Shown in pieces: positions 7,919 through 16,114 of a stretch of 22,054 nt of DNA; position 1 is the stretch's first letter; each line of letters begins with the position of its first letter. Location of the stretch: assembly GCA_949286815.1 (NCBI GenBank), contig CASEEB010000025.1, positions 1 through 22,054 of the forward strand, in the 5' to 3' direction. Origin of the DNA: an uncultured Eubacteriales bacterium. GTDB lineage: Bacteria > Bacillota > Clostridia > Oscillospirales > CAG-272. Made by a program: the position numbers and the translations under genes. The notes under the pieces are model-generated. The model saw only the letters and a program-made list of their open reading frames with translations. It did not search any database and was not told the origin of the DNA.

Positions 7919-8528
7919 CGCCGAATGTAAGCAGGTCAAACATCGAACCTACACGGTTCCTGCTCTTGGCTTTCTTTTTCTGCTCCGAGTCCTCTTCCTC
8001 ATCGACCGGACCGTTCGGTATGACTTTCGCCTCTCCGATATCCTTATCGCTGATTTGCGTGCTTTGAGCGGCAAATATATCTCCCACAGGCTGGCTTATG
8101 ACGGTTTCAACCGGCGTTTCCTCTTCCTTTTCCTGCTCTACCGGTTCGGGATTGGAGGCGCGGATGTCGTCAAGAACCGCTCTCAGTTTATCATTTTCAA
8201 CTTCAAGTCTTGCGTTTTCTTTTTCCAGCCTTTCCGCGTTTTTCTGAAGCATTTCAATTTTTTCGTTAAGTGTCTTCAGGCTGACAAGATTTGATTCAAG
8301 TTCATTTTCAAGCTCGTCCGCCTTTTCTTTTATCTTGATTTTTTCGGCACAGAAATCAAGCGCGCACAACAACGCGGCTTCGTTTTTCGAGCAGCGCTTG
8401 CTTTTAAGTAAGATTTCTCTCATATTTCTGTTAAGAATACTCACAATGTTCTCGACAAACTCCTGGGGTTCATCCGTAATTACATTGATTTCCATGTCCG
8501 CAATCAGGAGAGTGTATTTTTGCTTCAT
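7911..8528 (-). CDS. zapA: Cell division protein ZapA with long coiled-coil and acidic tail
   Basis: ZapA tetramers bundle FtsZ filaments at the division ring. The N-terminal part (about residues 1-75) follows the ZapA pattern: a YTLLIADMEINV strand pair, then EFVENIVSILNRNMREI, then helix NEAALLCALDFCAEKIK, then a heptad-type coiled coil to about residue 120 (ERLEKENARLEVENDKLRAV). After that comes an acidic Pro/Glu-rich stretch and a basic KKKAKSRNR segment ending MFDLLTFGDV. At 205 residues it is about twice the usual ZapA length because of this tail. ATG 8528 was chosen because GGAGG lies 7-8 bases upstream; the frame is open further upstream without support. Its stop overlaps the U32 start by 8 bases. 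Confidence 0.85.
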   Translation of the reverse strand: MKQKYTLLIADMEINVITDEPQEFVENIVSILNRNMREILLKSKRCSKNEAALLCALDFCAEKIKIKEKADELENELESNLVSLKTLNEKIEMLQKNAERLEKENARLEVENDKLRAVLDDIRASNPEPVEQEKEEETPVETVISQPVGDIFAAQSTQISDKDIGEAKVIPNGPVDEEEDSEQKKKAKSRNRVGSMFDLLTFGDV

Positions 8529-8589
8529 AATAATTCCTCCGATTTTATGTAAAATTTTTATCTTTAAGAATATGTTTTGGAAATATGGC

Positions 8590-8618
8590 TTGAAAAATTG
8601 AACGAATCGTTGTATAAT
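8590..8618 (+). promoter_or_regulatory. Sigma-A type promoter for proB
   Basis: TTGAAA at 8590-8595 and TATAAT at 8613-8618 are separated by exactly 17 bases. The predicted start near 8625 gives a leader of about 100 nt before proB, which contains a small AAGATA/TATCTT hairpin. On the minus strand a TATAAT at 8660-8655 could serve zapA, but its -35 (TTTAAA) is poor. Confidence 0.75.
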
Positions 8619-8723
8619 AGTATTTATTAAGATAAAAATCTCTATCTTACATATATTATAATACAAATTTTTAAATATTTAAAGACCTTTTGCAAAATTT
8701 TTTTCAGAAAGTGATATTTTTTT

Positions 8724-9524
8724 ATGAGTTTATTTAAAGATTGCCGCAAAGTAGTTATTAAGGTGGGTTCCGCCACCCTGACGCATACGACGGGACAATT
8801 GAATTTACGCAGAATAGAGGCACTTGCCAAAACCCTGTCCGATTTGAAAAACGCCGGAAAACAGATAATTCTGGTCTCTTCGGGCGCGGTAAGCGCCGGC
8901 GTGGCGAAAATGAGACTTGATCACCGCCCCTCTACTCTTGAGGAAAAACAGGCGATGGCGGCGGTAGGACAGGGAGAACTGATTAAAATATACGACCGTT
9001 TTTTTTCGGACTACGGTCATACCGTAGCGCAGATTTTAATGACGAGAGACGTACTTGACAATCCGACGAGAAAGGTAATTGCCCAGGGCACTTTCAATAC
9101 AATGCTTTCCATGGGATGTATACCGATAGTTAACGAAAACGACCCGGTTTCGACAGACGAGCTTGTCAAATTCGGAGGAAACGATATTCTTTCGGCGTAC
9201 GTCGCGAAGCTTTGTGAAGCGGATATACTTCTCAATCTTTCGGATGTCGACGGACTTTTTGACAGCGATCCGAGAAAAAATCCGAATGCCGTTCTGATAG
9301 AAAGAGTCGAAAATATAGACGATGTTTTTTCAATGGCAGGAGGCGCCGGCACAGACAGAGGTACGGGCGGAATGGAGGCTAAGCTTACCGCCGCAAGAAT
9401 GGTGACCGAGGCAGGAATACCGATGTTCATTATGAACGGAAAAAATCCCGAAATTCTTTATGATTTGCTTGACGGTAAACATGTGGGAACATATTTTACC
9501 GCAAAAAAACAGGCAAAAGTTTAA
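8724..9524 (+). CDS. proB: Glutamate 5-kinase, short form without PUA domain
   Basis: ProB phosphorylates glutamate with ATP, the first step of proline synthesis. The amino-acid-kinase fold shows VVIKVGSATLT at the N terminus, ILVSSGAVSAGV, IPIVNENDPVST, FGGNDILSAYVA, LLNLSDVDGLF and GTGGMEAKLTAA, in family order. At 266 residues it ends after the kinase domain and lacks the C-terminal PUA domain of the E. coli enzyme (367 residues); short forms are known. No proA follows, although proBA is a common operon; the next gene is the TIR-like/Sel1 protein. The ribosome site is weak (AGAAAGTG about 10 bases before ATG 8724). Confidence 0.95.
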   Translation: MSLFKDCRKVVIKVGSATLTHTTGQLNLRRIEALAKTLSDLKNAGKQIILVSSGAVSAGVAKMRLDHRPSTLEEKQAMAAVGQGELIKIYDRFFSDYGHTVAQILMTRDVLDNPTRKVIAQGTFNTMLSMGCIPIVNENDPVSTDELVKFGGNDILSAYVAKLCEADILLNLSDVDGLFDSDPRKNPNAVLIERVENIDDVFSMAGGAGTDRGTGGMEAKLTAARMVTEAGIPMFIMNGKNPEILYDLLDGKHVGTYFTAKKQAKV

Positions 9525-9590
9525 TCCGTAAAACAAAAAATTTTGAATTTTACATAAATTAACCCGGAAAATCCGAAAGGAGGTGTCGTA

Positions 9591-12500
9591 ATGGATAAAA
9601 AGGGATATATATACGTAATAAGATCAAAAAATGATACTGACGTCGAAAGCAAAAATTTTTTTGAAACAGAGGAAGAAGTCATTTCCATGCTTTCCCGTTA
9701 CGGATTTCATACTGTCCTGTCCGATTCGACACCTGCCGATTCCGAAAATGAAAAAATCAAAAATTTCGCGTCCAAATGTGAAATTCTGCTTATATTCTTG
9801 ATATCGGGCATAACCGACGGAAGAAGAGAATCTTATGCTTTACAGATGGCTTTGCAGTCAAGAAAAAACGCGGTAATTATCTGCGATAAGAACAACGAAC
9901 TTACCGACAGATACATAAATATGCCTCATGTCAAGATACTTACCCCAAAAAACAACTGTTTTGACCTTATAAGCGATTTATTCATAGACATTTTATGCAG
10001 ATATGACAATTGTTTGTCCACCGATGAATGTTTAAATGACGAGTACGGTACTTATATTAAACTCGCGGCGGAAGCCTGGAATAAAAATTCCGACTCCCAG
10101 TATCTGCTCGCACTTGGGTATCTTAATGAAAACAGCAATATTTACAACGCTTCCCGCGCGGTTTTCTGGCTTACTTTGGGAGTGGAACAGGGAAATATCA
10201 AGGCTATAGTTGAACTCGGAAAGTGTTGTCTGTTCGGCAAAGGCTGCAATGTAAACGAAAAAAAGGCGTATTTACTGTTTTGCGAGGCGGCTGATCAGGG
10301 CGATATATCCGGTATATATTACAAAGGGTATTGCTGCTTTTACGGAAAAGGCGTTACGGCGGATTACTCCGAAGCTTTGAATTGCTTTAAAAACTCGGTA
10401 AATAATAATATGCCCGAAGCTGAGTACATGCTCGGAATCTGTTTTAAAAACGGCTTCGGAACCGAGCCGGATATAAATAAAGCGTTTTATTATTTTACAA
10501 ACGCTGCGTTTTACGGCTACGCTCAGGCTTATACCGAACTCGGAAATATATACTCGGACGAAAGTTTTGAAAACTACAGTCCTTTTTACGCCTTTCATAA
10601 CTTTGAAAAAGCTTCGTCACTCTCCGACGGAGAAGGATATTTCAGACTGGGTCTATGTTACTTTACCGGTTTTGGATGCGTTATTGACAAAAAAAAGGCT
10701 TACAATTGTTTTTACAAGGGCACCGGATTGGAAAATCTCGAATGTCTTTATTACCTTGGAATGTGTTATGAATACGGTATAGGGACCGACACCGACTATG
10801 ATAAAGCCGTATCTTGCTATAAAACCGCGGCTTATCACAATCATCCCGGGGCTTTAAACAATCTCGGCGGTTGCTGTCTTTACGGAAAAGGCACAGATTA
10901 TAATCCCGATGCCGCATTCAGACTTTTTTCAAAAGCACAGGAGCTCGGAAACTCTGATGCTTGTTGCAGACTCGGAATATGTTATAAATACGGCTTCGGA
11001 TGTGAGGCGGATGAGGAAAAAGCAATAGAATATTACAGAAAAGCCTGCGAAAATGACAATGTTACAGCCTGCGTACTGCTTGCCAAACTGTATGAAAATA
11101 TGACTGACAATGAACAGAATCTTAACGGTGCTTTCAGATATTTTGAAAAAGCGGCTTTACTCGGAAGCGGTGAAGCAATGTACGAAACCGGCATGAGACT
11201 TATGAACGGCAAAGGAACCAAAAAGGACGAAAGGGCTGCATATTCATGGCTTTTAAGGTCCGAAAAAACCGGATTTATACAGGCTTCTCTCGAACTTGGC
11301 AATTCCTATTTTGACGGAAAAGGAACAGTCAGAAACTATAACGAAGCTTTTATAAGATATAAAGAAGTTTCAAAAACACTTACTGATAACGGGTTTGTAT
11401 TTTTCAGACTCGGAATATGTTTTTTACTCGGTCTCGGCATCGAACCTGACAGAAAAGAAGCTTATGGTTGTTTTTTAAAATCCGCTTCTCTTTCTTTTAA
11501 TAACGCTCTTTACATGTTAGGAGAATGCTACATGTTCTCCATAGGAGTTGAAAAAGACGCTCAAAAAGCGGCGCTGTTTTATAAGAAAGCCGCTGAGGGA
11601 GGAAATAATCCGGCGCTTTGCGCTCTCGCGCAATGCTTTGAGACCGGTACGGGAATTCAAAAAAATGATGCCGCGGCGTTTAAACTCTATAAGCAGGCGG
11701 CAGACGCGGATTTTACAGAGGGAATCTTCCAGACCGGAAGGTGTATTTTAAACGGAATAGGAATAAAGTCCGATATATCCGCGGCAGGTTCTTTTATCCT
11801 GAGAGCCGCCATGAAAAATCACATCTCCGCCATGCTTTATATGGGCAATCTTATAAGTGACGGCAATATCATAACCGAAAATACATACAGCGCGGAAAAA
11901 TGGTACAAAAAGGCGGCGTCCGCTGATATTCACAACATTTCTTCTTATTACATTCTTCCCGAACGTATTGCCGTTACGGCAAAAAGAGAACATGACGCTA
12001 AAACCGAAGCCGAGTATAAATACGGAATGCTCAGGATAAAAGCCATAGAGGCCAGAAATCATACCAACGCCGAGTTGGCGGAAGCTTTTGAATATATCGC
12101 TAACGCCGCTTCAATGGATTATCGTCCGGCGCAGGAAGAAATCACTCTGATATATATTCACGGAGGAGATATCAAAAATTATTATGAGTCCAATAAGCCA
12201 AAAGGAAATGTGAATTTTGACAATGATATTATCGCAAACGCCATGAATAAACTCGGAGACGCTTATTACAACGGTAAACTTTCACTTAATAAAAACGACT
12301 CCGCCTGCGCAAGGTGCTACGGCATTGCCGCAAGACTCGGAAATGTCGACGCTATGTATAATTACGGATGGTGCTTAAGACACGGATACGGGGTAAGAGA
12401 AAACGACGTTGAAGCGGTCAGATGGCTTAAAAATGCCGCTGACCTCGGAAATCCCAACGCGGCGTTCAGCTACGGTCTGTGCTGCGAGGAAGGCGCCGGG

Positions 12501-12605
12501 ACAGGTGTCAGAAACAAGCGTGACGCGGTTGCTTATTACAGAAAAGCCGCGGTTGCCGGACATGCGGCGGCAGCTAAAAAATATTATCAGCTTCTAAAGA
12601 AATAA
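9591..12605 (+). CDS. TIR-like domain fused to about 20 Sel1 repeats
   Basis: It encodes 1004 residues behind a strong ribosome site (AAAGGAGGTG, about 6 bases before the ATG). Residues 5 to about 135 have a TIR-like order: strand GYIYVIRSKND, helix, strand FHTVLSDS, strand CEILLIFLIS, then GRRESYALQMAL with E80 where TIR NADases keep a catalytic glutamate, then strand AVIICDK. From about 155 to the end are roughly 20 units of 36 residues of Sel1 type (AxxxLGxCYxxGxGxxxDxxKAxxxYxKAAxxG); those near residues 780-880 are degenerate. About 39 cysteines occur by hand count, many in a fixed repeat position. There is no signal peptide or membrane segment, so it should be cytosolic. Sel1 solenoids bind proteins; TIR domains sense or cleave NAD+. 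A signalling or immune role is inference. It is a single gene between proB and dnaA. Confidence 0.8.
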   Translation: MDKKGYIYVIRSKNDTDVESKNFFETEEEVISMLSRYGFHTVLSDSTPADSENEKIKNFASKCEILLIFLISGITDGRRESYALQMALQSRKNAVIICDKNNELTDRYINMPHVKILTPKNNCFDLISDLFIDILCRYDNCLSTDECLNDEYGTYIKLAAEAWNKNSDSQYLLALGYLNENSNIYNASRAVFWLTLGVEQGNIKAIVELGKCCLFGKGCNVNEKKAYLLFCEAADQGDISGIYYKGYCCFYGKGVTADYSEALNCFKNSVNNNMPEAEYMLGICFKNGFGTEPDINKAFYYFTNAAFYGYAQAYTELGNIYSDESFENYSPFYAFHNFEKASSLSDGEGYFRLGLCYFTGFGCVIDKKKAYNCFYKGTGLENLECLYYLGMCYEYGIGTDTDYDKAVSCYKTAAYHNHPGALNNLGGCCLYGKGTDYNPDAAFRLFSKAQELGNSDACCRLGICYKYGFGCEADEEKAIEYYRKACENDNVTACVLLAKLYENMTDNEQNLNGAFRYFEKAALLGSGEAMYETGMRLMNGKGTKKDERAAYSWLLRSEKTGFIQASLELGNSYFDGKGTVRNYNEAFIRYKEVSKTLTDNGFVFFRLGICFLLGLGIEPDRKEAYGCFLKSASLSFNNALYMLGECYMFSIGVEKDAQKAALFYKKAAEGGNNPALCALAQCFETGTGIQKNDAAAFKLYKQAADADFTEGIFQTGRCILNGIGIKSDISAAGSFILRAAMKNHISAMLYMGNLISDGNIITENTYSAEKWYKKAASADIHNISSYYILPERIAVTAKREHDAKTEAEYKYGMLRIKAIEARNHTNAELAEAFEYIANAASMDYRPAQEEITLIYIHGGDIKNYYESNKPKGNVNFDNDIIANAMNKLGDAYYNGKLSLNKNDSACARCYGIAARLGNVDAMYNYGWCLRHGYGVRENDVEAVRWLKNAADLGNPNAAFSYGLCCEEGAGTGVRNKRDAVAYYRKAAVAGHAAAAKKYYQLLKK

Positions 12606-12720
12606 ACTTTGTTAATGAATAAACTATTGCTTTTTTTATCCTTTTTGATTGAAAAATTTGCGAACGCTTGCAAAAAGTCGCATACGGAGCAATAGGACAT
12701 ATGCTCTATGTTATATTTTC

Positions 12721-12795
12721 GGACATGTTTTAAACTTTTAGACAGAATGTTAACATAACCATTCTGTCTAAAGTGCTGAACATGTCCATTTTTTC
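12721..12795 (+). terminator. Double-stem intrinsic terminator after the TIR-like/Sel1 gene
   Basis: The outer stem GGACATGTT (12721-12729) pairs with AACATGTCC (12779-12787). Nested inside is a 12-bp stem, TTAGACAGAATG (12738-12749) with its complement at 12760-12771, around a 10-base loop. ATTTTTTCTTGTTCTTTT follows, giving the T tract on the + strand. It separates the upstream gene from the dnaA promoter. Confidence 0.8.
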
Positions 12796-12848
12796 TTGTT
12801 CTTTTGTGTTTTTATTCACCCTCATTAATAAAAATTCACCTTACGTAC

Positions 12849-12877
12849 TTGAAAAATTTACTTATATATGATATAAT
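12849..12877 (+). promoter_or_regulatory. Sigma-A type promoter for dnaA
   Basis: TTGAAA at 12849-12854 and TATAAT at 12872-12877 are 17 bases apart, the same layout as the proB promoter. Transcription would start near 12884, about 70 bases before the dnaA ATG. A single near DnaA box lies just upstream and could take part in autoregulation. Confidence 0.75.
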
Positions 12878-12952
12878 TATATTATATATTATATATAGCG
12901 GAATTTACGGATTCGGGCTTTAAGCATCAAAGGCAGAAAGGATTTAAGGCAT

Positions 12953-14416
12953 ATGGACTTTTTTGAAGAAATAAGCGAAATATGGAATATGGTCAAGGAC
13001 AGACTGAGGCAAAAATTAAGCCAATCCGCGGTAGACCTCTGGTTCGGTGATATTTCCATTGAATCCTTCTCCAACAATACACTTACGCTTTCGACGGCGT
13101 CTGAATTCAAAAAGAAAATCATTACCGAAAAATACCTTTCAGACCTTGAAAATATTTTTGAAGAACTGATGGGATTTCATATTAACATAAATATTCTGTT
13201 TAACGGAGTTCCCACCGACATAGAAAAATTAAAACAGCAGATAAAACAGCCCGAATCTATCGATTCCGACAAAAACTCCGATACAAAATCAAAATCCTCA
13301 AATACAACTTCAGAAGACGATTCCGACAATTCCTCATTTCCTTTTTTATCTTCAAAAGATTCAGAGACCAGACAAAACGTCATCCTCGGCTCAACCATGC
13401 CTACCGTTAATTTTGAATACACGTTTGACAATTTTATTGTCGGTAACTCAAACAAATTTGCTCACGCCGCGTGTGTGGCCGTAGCTGAAAAACCCGCTCA
13501 GGATTACAATCCGCTTTTTATATACGGACCGAGCGGACTGGGCAAGACCCATCTGCTTTACGCCATAACCAATCAGATAAAGAGAAAAAATCCGTTCGCC
13601 AAAATTATTTATATAAAGGGCGAGGATTTTACAAATCAGATGATAGAAAGCCTTTCAAAATCCTCAATGTCAAAATTCAGGGACAAATACAGGACATGCG
13701 ACGTTCTTCTTATAGACGATATTCAGTTTATCGCCGGAAAAATTTCAACACAGGAAGAATTTTTCCACACATTCAACGCTCTGTTTGAGGACGGGAAACA
13801 GATAATACTCACCTCAGACCGTCCGCCGAAGGATATAAAAACACTTGAGGACAGGCTTAAAACAAGGTTTGAATGGGGACTTATAGCCGATATACAACCT
13901 CCCGACCTTGAACTCAGAATAGCTATTTTCAAAAATAAGATAAAGCAGGCGGGAATCGAAGTACCCGACGAAGTAATTACTTTTCTTGCGGAGAACCTGC
14001 GTTCACATATCAGACAGATCGAGGGAGCGGTAAAAAAACTGGTCGCAATTAAATTTCTCTCCGGTAAAGAAATCACCATGGATGTGGCAAAGGGTTGTAT
14101 GAACGAACTGCTTGGCGGAGACGAACCGGTAAATGTGACTGTAGATAAAATTTTCGCCGCGGTTGAAAAAAAATACGATGTCAAGAAAACCGACCTCACC
14201 GGAAAGACAAGAGTAAAGGAAGTTGCCGACGCAAGACATGTGGCAATTTACCTGATAAGAACCATTACAGAGATGTCACTTCCTAATATAGGCAAGCTTT
14301 TCAACAGAGACCATTCCACCGTTATGTCTTCTCTTGACAGGGTAGAAAAAAAACTGAACAGCTCAAAAGGCTTCGAGTCTGAAATAAATGAACTTATAAA
14401 AGAAATAAGGGAATAA
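12953..14416 (+). CDS. dnaA: Chromosomal replication initiator DnaA
   Basis: ATP-DnaA binds boxes at the origin and opens the duplex. Domain I is residues 1 to about 80 (IWNMVKDRLRQKLSQSAVDLW). A Ser/Asp/Lys-rich linker covers about 88-140. The AAA+ domain has Walker A GPSGLGKTH (near residue 193) and Walker B LLIDDIQF (near 252). The C-terminal box-binding domain carries EVADARHVAIYLIRTI and NRDHSTVMSSLDRV. The length of 487 residues is slightly above the Bacillus protein because of the linker. The ATG at 12953 follows AAAGGA about 13 bases upstream. Its stop is directly followed by a DnaA box at 14418-14426. Confidence 0.98.
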   Translation: MDFFEEISEIWNMVKDRLRQKLSQSAVDLWFGDISIESFSNNTLTLSTASEFKKKIITEKYLSDLENIFEELMGFHININILFNGVPTDIEKLKQQIKQPESIDSDKNSDTKSKSSNTTSEDDSDNSSFPFLSSKDSETRQNVILGSTMPTVNFEYTFDNFIVGNSNKFAHAACVAVAEKPAQDYNPLFIYGPSGLGKTHLLYAITNQIKRKNPFAKIIYIKGEDFTNQMIESLSKSSMSKFRDKYRTCDVLLIDDIQFIAGKISTQEEFFHTFNALFEDGKQIILTSDRPPKDIKTLEDRLKTRFEWGLIADIQPPDLELRIAIFKNKIKQAGIEVPDEVITFLAENLRSHIRQIEGAVKKLVAIKFLSGKEITMDVAKGCMNELLGGDEPVNVTVDKIFAAVEKKYDVKKTDLTGKTRVKEVADARHVAIYLIRTITEMSLPNIGKLFNRDHSTVMSSLDRVEKKLNSSKGFESEINELIKEIRE

Positions 14417-14930
14417 TTTTTCCACAGAGTTTCTTTTTTTAAATTACTTTAAAGATTAACGGCAATTTATAATTTTAAAAGTTTTTCACAATTTTCATGA
14501 CTGTGGAAAAATACCGGGTATCTTAAAAAATCTGTATATTACAAAATCATACCGATTTTTAATTCTTACAGTATGTTTTCAAAATGTTTTTCAATCAATA
14601 CTCATCCGGATTTCTACAGGAAAGCTATATAAAATTTTCTTTTGAAATCAAGGAAATGCAGAAATTTCCACAGAAAAATTTCCCTTATTATTACTTCTGC
14701 TGTCTTTCATACATTCATAAATTCACGCTTTCTTTATGTCCGCGCAGACCCCGAAAAGTGACATAAACCCAAATCAACTCAAATATAAATAAATTAAGAT
14801 GTCTTGCCGCTTGATTTATTTCATTTTTTCAGTGAGGAGATACAATCTTCCACCGAAAACGTTGAATCACGAGGCTTAGCCCCTTATTAAATAGTTTAAT
14901 ATAAATCCACTGACAAAACGGAGGTCATAA
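14417..14930. other. dnaA-dnaN gap, origin-like
   Basis: This 514-bp AT-rich gap has two exact TTTTCCACA-type boxes, at 14418-14426 (+) and 14502-14510 (-, read as TGTGGAAAA), and two one-mismatch forms, TTTTTCACA at 14482-14490 and ATTTCCACA at 14664-14672. The stretch 14430-14480 is very AT-rich and could be an unwinding site. The right part holds copy B of the dispersed element. dnaA-dnaN gaps commonly carry oriC in Firmicutes, so this is a likely origin part, though fewer boxes are seen than in the gyrB-mreC gap. Confidence 0.6.
14781..14892 (-). repeat. Dispersed intergenic element, copy B (inverted)
   Basis: Read on the minus strand this matches 2406-2525. The long hairpin keeps its pairing although bases differ: TTTTCGGTGG.AGAT with ATCT.CCTCACTGAAAA, where an A-T pair of copy A becomes G-T and the single bulge is kept. 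The smaller GGGGC-TAA-GCCTC stem also stays paired through a G-T wobble. It lies about 40 bp before dnaN, in antisense orientation to it. Confidence 0.8.
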
Positions 14931-16088
14931 ATGAAAATAACATTTAACAGACAACAAATATGCAATGCGGTTTCACCGCTTATGTCTGCCGTTTCGGGAA
15001 AAAGCACCTTGACCGCTGCCGACGGCATTCTGATAGAGGCAAAATCCCCCGATATATGCACACTTACAACCTTTGACCTTGAAAAGGGTATAAGACTTAC
15101 TGTAAACGCGAAAGTCGAAGAGGAAGGCTCATATATAATCAACGCCCACAAATTCAATCAGACTATCAGGGTCATGGACGGAGAAGAAATAGTGCTTACG
15201 GTGGATGACAGGCTTTGCGCCACTTTTGAATGCGGAAAATCCTCACATAAAACCGGTTCGCTTAAAGCGCAGGATTTTCCCGAAATACCGAGGCTTACAT
15301 CCGAAAAAGGCTTTGTCGTAAACCAGTCTGTTCTCAAAAACATGCTGTCAAAGGTAGCGTACGCCATGGGTATAAACGACCCGAGACCCATGCTCAACGG
15401 ATGCTATATCAGAACTATCAAAGATACTCTGAGTCTTGTTACCTGCGATACCTTCAAGCTCGCGGTATGCTCGTGCAAAACAAAGTTTGACAGTATTGAA
15501 GGAGAAGAAAGTGATAAGAATACCGACTTTTCCTTTATTGTTCCCGTAAAGTCGGTAAATGAGCTTATAAAGCTTTTGTCGGATGACGAAGAGAAAAAGG
15601 CAACCGTGTATATGAGTCACAAAAACATTGTTATTGATTTGGACGGAATTGTATTTTTCTCACGGCTTATTACCGGGGATTATCTCGACTATGAAAGAGT
15701 TATAATAAAAAATCATAAAATCTTTGTTCAGACAGATAAACAGAGACTTTTGGCGGCGCTTGAAAGAGCGGCGCTCATTACCGAAGAGAGAATAGTGGGA
15801 AGCGTGCGCTCAAACGTCAAACTTGAAATATGCAAAAACATACTAAAAGTTTCGGCTGTGTCGTCCTCTGGAAGCATTTACGACGAGGTCGAGATAGAAC
15901 ATACCGGTGAGGACCTGTCAATATCTTTCAACAACAGATTTCTTATGGACAGCGTAAGAGCCTGCAGCGCGGATAAGATCAGAATATCGCTTTCTTCAAA
16001 ATTCACAAGTGTGAATATTGAACCGGCAGAAAAAGACGAGGATAACGAAGAGCTTTTCATGCTGCTCCCGGTAAGGACAAAAGACTGA
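14931..16088 (+). CDS. dnaN: DNA polymerase III beta subunit (sliding clamp)
   Basis: The ring-shaped clamp dimer tethers the replicative polymerase to DNA. It starts MKITFNRQQICNAVSPLMSA, and the three clamp domains of about 125 residues can be followed, with a second-domain start near FVVNQSVLKNMLSKVAYAMG and the motif RPMLNGCYI; the C terminus ends FMLLPVRTKD, fitting the family's conserved MP(V/M)R-type end. The length of 385 residues is slightly long but normal for Clostridia. The ATG at 14931 has GGAGGT about 7 bases upstream. The next gene, recF, begins only 26 bp on, so the S4-domain gene (yaaA/rlbA) that sits here in Bacillus is missing. Confidence 0.97.
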   Translation: MKITFNRQQICNAVSPLMSAVSGKSTLTAADGILIEAKSPDICTLTTFDLEKGIRLTVNAKVEEEGSYIINAHKFNQTIRVMDGEEIVLTVDDRLCATFECGKSSHKTGSLKAQDFPEIPRLTSEKGFVVNQSVLKNMLSKVAYAMGINDPRPMLNGCYIRTIKDTLSLVTCDTFKLAVCSCKTKFDSIEGEESDKNTDFSFIVPVKSVNELIKLLSDDEEKKATVYMSHKNIVIDLDGIVFFSRLITGDYLDYERVIIKNHKIFVQTDKQRLLAALERAALITEERIVGSVRSNVKLEICKNILKVSAVSSSGSIYDEVEIEHTGEDLSISFNNRFLMDSVRACSADKIRISLSSKFTSVNIEPAEKDEDNEELFMLLPVRTKD

Positions 16089-16114
16089 GCTCATGATTAT
16101 CATGGAGAATATAA

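Larger units (their letters stand above)
12606..12952 (+). other. Gap upstream of dnaA
   Basis: This 347-bp gap has no supported gene. It holds the double-stem terminator, one near DnaA box (TTATTCACC, 12812-12820), a promoter and a run of TATA-type repeats (about 12861-12897) that would melt easily. Exact DnaA boxes of the TTTTCCACA kind found elsewhere in the window are absent here. Confidence 0.7.

Noticed and set aside
7919..7939. Upstream TTG start for the U32 gene
   Set aside because: The ATG at 7918 overlaps the zapA stop in the common coupled arrangement; the added seven residues do not look like a family start.
8555..8639. Inverted pair ATTTTTATCTTTAA / TTAAGATAAAAAT flanking the proB promoter
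   Set aside because: It is short, AT-only in most positions and has a one-base indel; it could be an operator but chance is likely in such AT-rich DNA.
10000..12600. 108-bp tandem DNA repeat or CRISPR-like array in the Sel1 region
   Set aside because: The periodicity is at protein level (36 residues); the DNA units are too diverged, and there are no constant repeats with unique spacers.
12812..12840. TTATTCACC and AAATTCACC as a DnaA-box array before dnaA
   Set aside because: Both miss the final A of the box and the second differs further; only the first is kept as a possible single weak box.
14584..14766. 60-codon open frame in the dnaA-dnaN gap
   Set aside because: It has no ribosome site, odd composition rich in Phe and Tyr from AT-rich DNA, and it spans a DnaA-box variant; it is most likely chance.
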